The translations under genes were made by a program, and so were the position numbers. The notes below the pieces were generated by a model. The model was not told the DNA's origin, did no database searches, and saw only the letters and a program-made list of their open reading frames with translations. Below, piece after piece: positions 1-6,255 of a DNA stretch of 10,401 nucleotides (positions are counted from its first letter, which is position 1; every line of letters begins with the position of its first letter). Source of the DNA: an uncultured Eisenbergiella sp. (GTDB taxonomy: Bacteria; Bacillota; Clostridia; Lachnospirales; Lachnospiraceae). The DNA lies in contig CANQTI010000054.1 in assembly GCA_947626725.1 (NCBI GenBank), forward strand, positions 1 to 10,401, written 5' to 3'.

Positions 1-285
1 TTTTACGGATTTACTGCGATATTGGTAGCATTTTTGCTTTACAGGGGGTATAATTTAAGCCAAATGGTGCTGGAATTTGCGGGTGAGCCCTTTTATTTCT
101 GGCAGCAGGATTACGGAGACTGGCCAGCCTCCTCCTATGAAGTGGATGGGGTAACGATATACGTGCCGGAGAGCCTGGGACAGATCGGCTATAACAAATT
201 TCCCTCCTCCCCGGTGGTACAGGACATTGAGCTGCGGGAAGGCACGCTGGAATCCGGCTTCCGGAAAAAGGACTCCGCGGGCTGA
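1..285 (+). CDS. C-terminal fragment of a membrane protein of a polysaccharide locus (5' end outside window)
   Basis: The frame is open from base 1 and stops with TGA at 283-285, giving the last 94 residues of a longer protein. Residues 1-14 (FYGFTAILVAFLLY) are hydrophobic and look like the end of a final membrane helix. They are followed by a roughly 75-residue aromatic-rich, non-membrane tail with the segments VTIYVPESL, PSSPVV, IELREGTLESGF. From memory, this tail pattern (IYVP, then an ELR-x-GF ending) resembles the C-termini of large polytopic membrane proteins of the LIC_10190 type found in glycan loci, which are suspected membrane glycosyltransferases. That assignment is tentative. 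A TTG at 22 or ATG at 64 could in principle start a short protein, but no good ribosome site supports either. A 149-nt gap separates it from the next gene. Confidence 0.6.
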   Translation, partial: FYGFTAILVAFLLYRGYNLSQMVLEFAGEPFYFWQQDYGDWPASSYEVDGVTIYVPESLGQIGYNKFPSSPVVQDIELREGTLESGFRKKDSAG

Positions 286-410
286 GTGGGAAAGTTCGGC
301 GCGGCGGAACAGAGTTTGCAGGGCAGGCGGCAGGATCGGTGCTGCAGATGCACATGCCTGACAGCGGTGCCGGTGTGCCAGGCGGCAAATTAGAACCAGG
401 ATTAGGAAAA

Positions 411-432
411 GACGGGAAACAGACGGGAAACA
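411..432 (+). repeat. 11-bp perfect tandem duplication just upstream of manC start
   Basis: GACGGGAAACA occurs twice in direct succession (411-421 and 422-432) and ends two bases before the ATG at 435. The copies are purine-rich, and GGGAAA is the nearest thing to a Shine-Dalgarno element for the downstream gene, so the duplication sits in the translation initiation region. Only two copies are present. Confidence 0.8.
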
Positions 433-434
433 GA

Positions 435-1502
435 ATGAAAATATATGGCGTCATTATGGCGGGTGGGGGCGGTACACGGTTCTGGCCGCTGAGTACCAGA
501 GAGGAACCGAAGCAGTTCCTGAATTTGTCCGGCAGGGATATTCTGGTAAATGAAACGATAGACAGACAGCGTTCGTTTATCGATCCACAGGATATTTTTG
601 TAGTGACCAACCGCGTCCAGGTGCCGATGCTCCTGGAACGCACGGAGGGGCGGCTGCGCAGGGACCATGTGCTGGCGGAACCGGCAGCCCGCAATACGGC
701 GGCCTGCATCGGCTATGCGGCCATGGAGATCGTGAAAAAATACGAAGATGGCGTGATGTGTGTTTTCGCCGCTGATCATCATATCCGGAATCAAGCGGAA
801 TATACCCGCGTGATGCGCCTGGCAGTGCGCGCCGCAGAAGAAACGGATGCGCTGGTAACCGTTGGGATTCGCCCGACGTTTCCTTCCACGGGATACGGTT
901 ATATCAAGAATCGTCCGGTACCGGGCAAATTTTATCGCGCAGTGGAGGAATTCGTGGAAAAGCCGGATGCGGGCACTGCGCGAGTATATTTGGATGATGG
1001 CTGTTACGCCTGGAACAGCGGTATGTTCGTCTGGAAGGCGTCTACGATCCTTCGATATTTCCGGGAACTTTTGCCTGATATTTATTTTTGCCTGGAAAAA
1101 ATCGGGAGGGCTATGGGAACGCCGGAAGAGGCAGACGTTATACAGGAGGTGTACCCATCCATTCCTAAGATCTCGGTGGATTACGGCATTATGGAGCGGG
1201 CCAGGGGCGTCCTCATGTTAGAGGGAGATTTTGGCTGGAACGATGTGGGAAGCTGGGATACGTTAGAGGCCGTACGGACGCCGGATGGTGACGGCAACAT
1301 CGCGTTCGGGAACACGCTGCTGCTGGATGCCGCAAACTGTGTGATATATGGCGGTCAGAAGCTGATCGCTGCTGTGGGGGTGCAGGATCTGGTAGTGGTG
1401 GAAGGGAAAAAAGCCATACTGGTGCTGCCCAGAGCGGAAGCGCAGCGAGTGAAGCAGGTGGTGGAGACCCTGGAGAAAAACGGCGGGACAGATTGGCTTT
1501 GA
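435..1502 (+). CDS. manC: mannose-1-phosphate guanylyltransferase (GDP-mannose pyrophosphorylase, single-domain)
   Basis: This 355-residue cytosolic enzyme makes GDP-mannose from mannose-1-phosphate and GTP. It carries the nucleotidyltransferase signature near the N-terminus (AGGGGTRFWPLS at 9-20, EPKQF at 24-28), EPAARNTA at 82-89, the metal/nucleotide region AADHHI at 112-117, TGYGYI at 152-157, FVEKP at 173-177 and WNSGMF at 193-198. GDFGWNDVGSW lies near the C-terminus. Its length fits the short form without the phosphomannose isomerase domain seen in about 470-residue AlgA/ManC fusions. The start at 435 was chosen because the conserved fold begins immediately there. An in-frame ATG at 339 would add 32 residues with no family likeness and no ribosome site. 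The Shine-Dalgarno at 435 is weak (GGGAAA within the tandem repeat). It is the only nucleotide-sugar gene in the window and suggests mannose, or a sugar derived from GDP-mannose, in the polymer. Confidence 0.93.
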   Translation: MKIYGVIMAGGGGTRFWPLSTREEPKQFLNLSGRDILVNETIDRQRSFIDPQDIFVVTNRVQVPMLLERTEGRLRRDHVLAEPAARNTAACIGYAAMEIVKKYEDGVMCVFAADHHIRNQAEYTRVMRLAVRAAEETDALVTVGIRPTFPSTGYGYIKNRPVPGKFYRAVEEFVEKPDAGTARVYLDDGCYAWNSGMFVWKASTILRYFRELLPDIYFCLEKIGRAMGTPEEADVIQEVYPSIPKISVDYGIMERARGVLMLEGDFGWNDVGSWDTLEAVRTPDGDGNIAFGNTLLLDAANCVIYGGQKLIAAVGVQDLVVVEGKKAILVLPRAEAQRVKQVVETLEKNGGTDWL

Positions 1503-1514
1503 TCTGTGTTTTTG

Positions 1515-1554
1515 CAGAAAAGCGCGAAATTTATCGATGCCTTTTCGTTTTCTG
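1515..1554. repeat. Imperfect inverted repeat (12 bp arms, 3-nt bulge) upstream of the Spo0A-like gene
   Basis: CAGAAAA (1515-1521) and CGAAA (1525-1529), separated by GCG, pair with TTTCG (1543-1547) and TTTTCTG (1548-1554), leaving a 13-nt loop. The stem is AT-rich and not followed by a clean T-run, so it is a poor intrinsic terminator. It is better placed as a possible protein-binding site: the right arm ends 17 bases before the -10-like motif at 1572, where a -35 element would lie. Function is inference. Confidence 0.4.
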
Positions 1555-1568
1555 TCATATCTTTTGCG

Positions 1569-1577
1569 TGTTAAGAT
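1569..1577 (+). promoter_or_regulatory. Candidate extended -10 promoter for the Spo0A-like gene
   Basis: TGTTAAGAT reads as a TGn extension plus TAAGAT (5 of 6 to TATAAT), in the 138-nt gap between manC and the Spo0A-like gene. No good TTGACA-like element is seen at 16-18 nt spacing, so recognition would depend on the extended -10. A start near 1584 would give a leader of about 57 nt. This is a single short motif and could be chance. Confidence 0.3.
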
Positions 1578-1626
1578 GGATATGGATGCGGGAAAATGCC
1601 GCGTTCCAAAACAATCGTTCGCGGAA

Positions 1627-1634
1627 GAAGGAGG
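1627..1634 (+). promoter_or_regulatory. Strong ribosome binding site fixing the start at 1641
   Basis: GAAGGAGG lies 6 nt before the ATG at 1641. It decides against the in-frame ATG at 1596, which has no such element and would add 15 basic residues overlapping this site. Confidence 0.85.
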
Positions 1635-1640
1635 AGCAGT

Positions 1641-2015
1641 ATGCTGGCAGAAAAGAAAAGCGCGCTGGAGACAGAACGATATGTTTCAAAGCTGATGCTG
1701 GAACTGGGGATCCCGGCACATTTGAGAGGTTATTATTATTTACGGGAAGCGGTGATCCTGTCCGTTTCCGATATGGAACTGGTGAGCAGCGTGACGAAGC
1801 TTTTGTATCCTGTGATTGCGAGACGGTACAAGACCACGCTGCAGCGGGTGGAGCGGGCGATCCGCAATGCGATTGAAGTTTCCTGGGAGCGGGGAAATCC
1901 GGAAATGTTTGAGGAACTGTTCGGATTCAGCCGCATGACAGGCTCCGCCAGACCCACCAACAGTGAGTACATTGCGAGGATCGCGGACAGAGTCCGGCTG
2001 GACGAAACGGCATGA
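1641..2015 (+). CDS. Stand-alone Spo0A C-terminal (DNA-binding effector) domain protein
   Basis: This 124-residue protein consists almost entirely of the Spo0A effector domain (Spo0A_C family). Landmarks match Spo0A from end to end: GIPAHLRGYYYLREAV (23-38), SSVTKLLYPVIARRY (49-63), the recognition-helix region QRVERAIRNAIEVSW (68-82), RGNPEMFEELFGF (84-96) and RPTNSEYIARIADRVRL (104-120). Full Spo0A is about 260-270 residues with an N-terminal phosphoacceptor receiver domain. Here there is no receiver, no linker and no upstream remnant, so it cannot be the sporulation master regulator itself. The recognition helix is nearly that of Spo0A (VERAIRHAIEVAW in B. subtilis, recalled), so it probably binds a related 0A-box-like site. 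Its own ribosome site, preceding gap and possible promoter suggest separate expression, while the next gene starts 49 nt downstream. Inferred role: transcription regulator of this locus. Direction (activator or repressor) cannot be told. Confidence 0.92.
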   Translation: MLAEKKSALETERYVSKLMLELGIPAHLRGYYYLREAVILSVSDMELVSSVTKLLYPVIARRYKTTLQRVERAIRNAIEVSWERGNPEMFEELFGFSRMTGSARPTNSEYIARIADRVRLDETA

Positions 2016-2054
2016 GCCGTTCGTTCCGAATGGGCGGATAGGGCCGTACCCGCT

Positions 2055-2060
2055 GGGAGG
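2055..2060 (+). promoter_or_regulatory. Ribosome binding site fixing the start at 2065
   Basis: GGGAGG lies 4 nt before the ATG at 2065, directly ahead of the conserved GT2 beginning MLLSVIVPCYN. The frame is open further upstream to 1963, but that part overlaps the previous gene and has no family likeness. Confidence 0.75.
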
Positions 2061-2064
2061 AAAA

Positions 2065-2991
2065 ATGCTGCTGAGTGTGATTGTACCCTGTTATAATGAA
2101 GAAGAGAACATTCCGCTTTTTTATGAGGAATTGATGAAAAATACGCCTTTCTTTGAAGCGGAAGAGCTGGAAGTGGAACTCATTTACGTGGATGACGGGT
2201 CGAAGGATGGGACTGCGTCGGAAGTGAAAAAGCTTCACGAACGGGACACTCGGGTGCACCTGGTATCTTTTTCCCGTAATTTTGGAAAAGAGGCCGCAAT
2301 CTATGCAGGATTTCGCCGGGCGCAGGGAGATTATGCGGTGATGATGGATGCGGATCTGCAGGATCCGCCGTCGCTTTTGCCCGAAATGTTTTCCTGGATC
2401 AAAAAGGGATATGACTCAGTGGCGACAAGAAGGGTGACAAGGAGAGGAGAACCCCCGATCCGTTCCTTTTTCGCGCGCCTGTTTTATCGGCTTATGAACC
2501 GGATCTCCAAAACGGAGATCGTGGACGGTGCCCGGGATTACCGGCTGATGACCAGACAGGTGGTGGATTCCATTTTGTCTATGTGTGAATACAACCGATT
2601 TACCAAAGGGATTTTCGGATGGGTCGGTTTTGAAACCAAATGGCTGGAATATGAAAATGTGGAGCGGGCAAAAGGGGAAACAAAGTTCAATTTCTGGAAG
2701 CTGTTCCTCTATTCAATCGATGGGATCACGGCCTTTTCCACGGTGCCGCTGGCGATTTCCTCAGTGATGGGCGTACTCTTTTGCTTTGTCGCCTTTGTGG
2801 CGATCCTGGCGCTGATTGTCAAGAACCTGATGTTCCATGATCCGGTGGCTGGCTGGCCGTCTCTGGTATGCATCATTCTTTTGGTAAGCGGTGTCCAGCT
2901 GTTCTGTGTCGGAATTCTGGGGCAGTATTTGGCCAAAACCTATATGGAAGTGAAAAAGCGGCCGATTTATCTGGTGAAAGAAGAACTGTAG
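2065..2991 (+). CDS. Polyprenyl-phosphate glycosyltransferase, GT2 (GtrB/CsbB/DPM1-like), two C-terminal membrane helices
   Basis: This 308-residue membrane-anchored enzyme should transfer one sugar from a nucleotide-sugar to undecaprenyl phosphate on the cytoplasmic face. Visible features are the GT-A start SVIVPCYNEEENI (4-16), VDDGSKDGT (42-50), FSRNFGKEAAIYAG (69-82), the metal-binding DADLQDPP (95-102), DGARDYRLM (154-162), RAKGETKFNF (201-210, the usual R-x-x-G-x-S/T-K element) and two hydrophobic helices at about 229-253 and 264-288. Length and architecture fit the GtrB/CsbB family. The sugar cannot be read from sequence: glucose, GlcNAc and mannose are all known in the wider family. 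Its lipid-linked monosaccharide is normally flipped and used by a polytopic GT-C enzyme to decorate a polymer. The partial membrane protein at 1-285 is a possible but unproven partner. It lies 11 nt before the next gene, so the two are probably co-transcribed. Confidence 0.88.
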   Translation: MLLSVIVPCYNEEENIPLFYEELMKNTPFFEAEELEVELIYVDDGSKDGTASEVKKLHERDTRVHLVSFSRNFGKEAAIYAGFRRAQGDYAVMMDADLQDPPSLLPEMFSWIKKGYDSVATRRVTRRGEPPIRSFFARLFYRLMNRISKTEIVDGARDYRLMTRQVVDSILSMCEYNRFTKGIFGWVGFETKWLEYENVERAKGETKFNFWKLFLYSIDGITAFSTVPLAISSVMGVLFCFVAFVAILALIVKNLMFHDPVAGWPSLVCIILLVSGVQLFCVGILGQYLAKTYMEVKKRPIYLVKEEL

Positions 2992-3002
2992 GAGCGCAGA
3001 GA

Positions 3003-3755
3003 ATGGCAGCGGTCAGCATTGTGACGCCCGTGTACAACGCGGCGGTTTATCTGGAAAAAACAGTGGAGCTGGTGGAGGCGCAGACATTCTCCGACTGGGA
3101 GCTGCTTCTGGTGGACGATCATTCTACCGACGGCAGCAGGCCCCTGATGGTGCAGCTGGCGGGAAAAGACGGGCGCATCCGGCTCCTGGAGACGGCGCCC
3201 GGGAAGAAGGGAGCTGCAAGTGCCCGCAATACCGGGATACAGCAGGCGAAAGGCAGGTATCTGGCCTTTCTGGATGCGGATGACGTCTGGCGGGCGGACA
3301 AGCTGGAACGGGAGCTGGACTTTTTGCGGCAAAAGGATGCCGCTTTTGTCTTTACGTCCTATGAATTCGGGGATGAGGACGCTGCGGGAACCGGAAAGGT
3401 TGTGCGGGCGCCGCGGACGCTTTCTTATCGGCAGGCGCTTTCCCGGACTGTGATTTTTACGAGCACCGTGATGTTCGACCTGACCAAGATCGATCGGGCG
3501 CTTCTGTATATGCCGGATATCAAAAGCGAAGATACCGCAGCCTGGTGGCAGATTTTGCGGGCTGGCTATACGGCCTGGGGGCTGGACGAGAACCTGGTCA
3601 TTTACAGGCGGCCGAAAAGATCCCTGTCTTCCAATAAGATGGCGGCACTTTCCCGCATTTGGAACCTCTATCGGATTCAGGAAAAACTATCTGTTCCGGC
3701 AAGCGCATGGTATTTTTGTTTCTGGGCGGTGCGGGCTACGCTGCGCAGACTGTGA
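3003..3755 (+). CDS. Glycosyltransferase family 2 (TuaG/teichuronic-type)
   Basis: This 250-residue soluble GT-A enzyme has no obvious transmembrane segment. Motifs: SIVTPVYN (5-12), LLVDDHSTDGS (35-45), SARNTGIQQAKGRYLAFLDADD (73-94, with the DADD metal/nucleotide-sugar site at 91-94), FTSYEF (117-122) and SEDTAAWWQILRAGY (175-189), the usual acidic acceptor-side region. The C-terminal RRPKRSLSSNK and following helix resemble TuaG-like enzymes of Gram-positive polysaccharide loci. The start at 3003 is backed by TAGGAG, which overlaps the previous stop, 8 nt upstream. An open frame extends back to 2868 but runs inside the preceding gene. It probably adds one sugar of the repeat unit to the lipid-linked intermediate; donor unknown. 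Confidence 0.88.
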   Translation: MAAVSIVTPVYNAAVYLEKTVELVEAQTFSDWELLLVDDHSTDGSRPLMVQLAGKDGRIRLLETAPGKKGAASARNTGIQQAKGRYLAFLDADDVWRADKLERELDFLRQKDAAFVFTSYEFGDEDAAGTGKVVRAPRTLSYRQALSRTVIFTSTVMFDLTKIDRALLYMPDIKSEDTAAWWQILRAGYTAWGLDENLVIYRRPKRSLSSNKMAALSRIWNLYRIQEKLSVPASAWYFCFWAVRATLRRL

Positions 3756-3808
3756 GCATCCGGGCGAAGAGAAATACAGAGGGAAGACTTTCGGAGGAAT
3801 GAGAAACC

Positions 3809-5206
3809 ATGAGGAAGAAGAAGGATTCGCAAAAGAGACTTCTCATACTGGCATTGTCCCTGATCGGGCTGTGCATTCTGACTTCCTTTTACGCGCATGA
3901 CTGGTTTACTTATTATTATCAGCACATTATGAATAAAACCATGAATCGGTTCAATGTCAACGGGCACCGTCTGATCATCGGGCTGTATTTTGTGCTGCTT
4001 CTTTTCTTTTCCAATACGTATAATGCTCTGAAGATCGGCTATTTAAAGCCAATGGACATTTTTCTTTCGGAGCTGTTTTCCCTGTTATGTGTGAATGTCA
4101 TTTCCTACAGCCAGCTTTCCTTGATGTATGGATGGTTTATGCTGGGCGGGGAGCATATGATTTCCATGACGATTCGTCAGCTTCTGTTTTTCGCGTTTTG
4201 GGATTGGTTTACGAATTTTCTATACCGCAGGATCTTTCCGCCGCGGCGGCTGCTTTTGGTACACGGAGAGCGGCCGATTGAGGATATCCTGAACAAATTT
4301 GCTTCGCGTCAGGATAAGTACAGCGTGGAATGCTGTATCCCTATTGAAGCGGGATATGAGGCGATCATCCGCGCTGTGGCGGATTATGACGCTATTGTGC
4401 TCTGGGATATTCCTACGAAGGATCGGAATGAACTGTTAAAATATTGCTACAGCCGCTCAATTCGGATCTATATGATGCCGAAGATTCCGGATGTCATTGT
4501 CAAGGGAAGTTCTCAGCTCCATTTGTTTGATACACCGATTTTATTGACCAGGGAATACGCGCTGAACATAGAGCAGCGGATGCTCAAGAGAATCATTGAT
4601 GTGGTCTGTGCGCTGTTCCTGCTGGTGCTGGCTTCTCCTGTCATGCTCATTACGGCTGCCGCAATTCGTCTGTATGATGGCGGTCCGGTGCTGTATAAGC
4701 AGGTGCGCTGTACCCGGGATGCCAAGGAATTTCAGATCATGAAATTTCGCAGCATGCGGGTGGATGCGGAAAAGGATGGGGTGGCCAGACTGGCTTCCAA
4801 AAATGATTCCCGCATCACACCCATCGGCAGGTTCATCCGGACGGTACGCATCGACGAGCTGCCCCAGCTCATCAACATCCTGAAAGGAGAAATGTCCTTC
4901 ATAGGTCCCCGGCCGGAGCGTCCGGAGATCATTGCCCAATATATGGAAGAAATGCCGGAGTTCGCGTTCCGCATGAAAGTCAAAGCCGGATTGGCGGGTT
5001 ACGCTCAGGTTTATGGGAAATATAATACGACCCCTTATGACAAGCTGAAGCTGGATTTGTTTTATATTGAAAATTATTCCGTTTGGCTGGACATTAAGCT
5101 GATGCTTCTGACAGTGAAAATCCTGTTCACGCCGGACAGTACGGAAGGGGTGGACAGCAAGCAGGTGACGGCGCTGAAGGAACACGTACGGGAGCAGGAA
5201 AAGTAG
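3809..5206 (+). CDS. Undecaprenyl-phosphate sugar-1-phosphate transferase (polyprenyl glycosylphosphotransferase, WcaJ/EpsL-type large PGT)
   Basis: This 465-residue integral membrane protein should start the repeat unit by moving a sugar-1-phosphate from a UDP-sugar to undecaprenyl phosphate. The N-terminal part holds about four membrane helices (roughly residues 10-30, 50-72, 83-105, 112-135), followed by a Rossmann-like soluble domain (about 145-245). The catalytic domain begins with the hydrophobic re-entrant helix after LKRIIDVVCAL (about 257-300). It then carries KFRSM (312-316), the Asp-Glu dyad of IDELPQ (D349, E350), LKGEMSFIGPRPERPE (ending near 373) and GLAGYAQVYGKYN near the C-terminus. 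These are the hallmark elements of the monotopic PGT superfamily. A GGAGG at 3793-3797 is 11 nt from the ATG, slightly long. The first sugar cannot be deduced. This is the committed step of the locus. Confidence 0.94.
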   Translation: MRKKKDSQKRLLILALSLIGLCILTSFYAHDWFTYYYQHIMNKTMNRFNVNGHRLIIGLYFVLLLFFSNTYNALKIGYLKPMDIFLSELFSLLCVNVISYSQLSLMYGWFMLGGEHMISMTIRQLLFFAFWDWFTNFLYRRIFPPRRLLLVHGERPIEDILNKFASRQDKYSVECCIPIEAGYEAIIRAVADYDAIVLWDIPTKDRNELLKYCYSRSIRIYMMPKIPDVIVKGSSQLHLFDTPILLTREYALNIEQRMLKRIIDVVCALFLLVLASPVMLITAAAIRLYDGGPVLYKQVRCTRDAKEFQIMKFRSMRVDAEKDGVARLASKNDSRITPIGRFIRTVRIDELPQLINILKGEMSFIGPRPERPEIIAQYMEEMPEFAFRMKVKAGLAGYAQVYGKYNTTPYDKLKLDLFYIENYSVWLDIKLMLLTVKILFTPDSTEGVDSKQVTALKEHVREQEK

Positions 5207-5213
5207 ACCAGTT

Positions 5214-5221
5214 GGAGAAGG
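5214..5221 (+). promoter_or_regulatory. Ribosome binding site fixing the start at 5227
   Basis: GGAGAAGG sits 5 nt before the ATG at 5227. The TTG at 5212, five codons earlier in frame, overlaps this element and has no site of its own, so 5227 is preferred. Confidence 0.7.
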
Positions 5222-5226
5222 TATAT

Positions 5227-6255
5227 ATGCAGGAAAAGGAAATGACAGAAGGCGGGCGAAAATTCTGGGATGCGGGGGTTGATTGGAAAAGATTTTCCCT
5301 GTGTGTGCGAAAAAAAATATGGCTTGTCGCGGCAGCTGCGGTTCTGGGCGCCCTGCTGGCCGGTGGTGTTTATGCCCTCGTGCGGCTGTTGTCTGCAGGA
5401 GGACCGCAGTACCGGGCGGAGGTGCTGTTCGCCATCCGATATAACGTACAGGAAGAGGATGAAACGCTCAAGGCTTTTATCAATGAATACAATGCCTATA
5501 CCTGGGGAGATGTGATGCGGTCGGACAAGGTAGTTCCTGCGGTGCTGGAGGCCGTGCCGGAGCTGAGCAGGGAAGAGGCCGAGGCCTGTCTGGATACTTC
5601 AATCGCGTCCGATCCTGAGTTTTTGGACGTTGGTTTTACGACCGGAAGCGAGGAGCTTTCCAATCGGGTGCGGGATGCCTATATTCAGGCTATGGAAGCA
5701 TTTGGGAAAACGATGGCGGATCGGGGGTTGACCGCCATTGAGGCGTGGAAGGTCACACCGGCAGAACCCGTGACAAGGGAGAACCGGGTGCTCTATGCTG
5801 TAGAGTTGGGAGCGATTCTTGGATTTCTGGCGGGCGTTCTGCTTCTGGCGGGATATTATGTGCTGGACGATTCCGTTTTCCTGGCGGAGGATGTAACGCG
5901 CTGTTATCCGTATCCGGTGTTGGGCTACCGGACAAAATCCCGGGATACTTATTGGGAGGATAAGCTGAAGGCAAATCTATACTGGCTGTCAGAAAAGTGT
6001 GCCGCTGCGGAGGTATCTCTTGAGGAGGCGGAGACGGGAGAGGACTTCGGTCGGCTGCGGGCCGTCCCTGCGGTGATCGGGATTCCCTGGGGGACGCCCT
6101 GTCTGCGCCGTTTGGGTCCTGTGCTGGAGACGCTGAGATTGCAGGATGTACAAATATGCGGTTTTGTCATTACAGAGGCGGACGGACATTTCCTGAATCT
6201 GTATTATGGTCTGTATAGAAGGGGAAAAAGGTCGGGCGGAGGGAATATAGCATGA
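5227..6255 (+). CDS. Wzz/YveK-like polysaccharide co-polymerase with degenerate BY-kinase-like C-terminal module
   Basis: This 342-residue protein has the layout of a chain-length determinant. It shows a short cytoplasmic N-terminus, TM1 at about 31-55, an extracytoplasmic domain of about 130 residues (YRAEVLFAI after TM1), a proline-containing segment TPAEPVTREN before TM2 (about 189-213), then a cytoplasmic tail of about 125 residues. Gram-positive YveK-type adaptors usually stop soon after TM2, with a separate tyrosine kinase gene. Here the tail continues: KLKANLYWLS (246-255) recalls the EAFRTLRTNL segment that opens BY-kinase domains, and PAVIGIPWGTPCLRRLGPVL plus LQDVQICGFVITEAD resemble the kinase's last strand and helix. 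No Walker A or A' motif lies between. The end has a small tyrosine group (YYGLY, 326-330). It probably controls chain length together with the polymerase. The stop overlaps the next start (ATGA). Confidence 0.8.
   Translation: MQEKEMTEGGRKFWDAGVDWKRFSLCVRKKIWLVAAAAVLGALLAGGVYALVRLLSAGGPQYRAEVLFAIRYNVQEEDETLKAFINEYNAYTWGDVMRSDKVVPAVLEAVPELSREEAEACLDTSIASDPEFLDVGFTTGSEELSNRVRDAYIQAMEAFGKTMADRGLTAIEAWKVTPAEPVTRENRVLYAVELGAILGFLAGVLLLAGYYVLDDSVFLAEDVTRCYPYPVLGYRTKSRDTYWEDKLKANLYWLSEKCAAAEVSLEEAETGEDFGRLRAVPAVIGIPWGTPCLRRLGPVLETLRLQDVQICGFVITEADGHFLNLYYGLYRRGKRSGGGNIA

Noticed and set aside
339..434. N-terminal extension of the mannose-1-phosphate guanylyltransferase from an in-frame ATG at 339
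   Set aside because: The 32 extra residues show no family likeness and have no ribosome site; the conserved fold begins right at the ATG at 435.
286..434. Small gene or promoter in the 149-nt gap before manC
   Set aside because: Only a weak 4-bp GTTC/GAAC pairing (294-310), no -10/-35 pair and no ribosome-site-supported short frame were seen.
1503..1565. Intrinsic terminator after manC
   Set aside because: The only paired structure is AT-rich with a bulge and is followed by mixed bases rather than a T-run.
1792..4482. Exact matches to the 0A-box heptamer TGNCGAA at 1792-1798 and 4476-4482
   Set aside because: Both are inside coding sequence where the bases encode conserved or ordinary residues, and a 7-mer with one free position is expected by chance several times in 10 kb over both strands.
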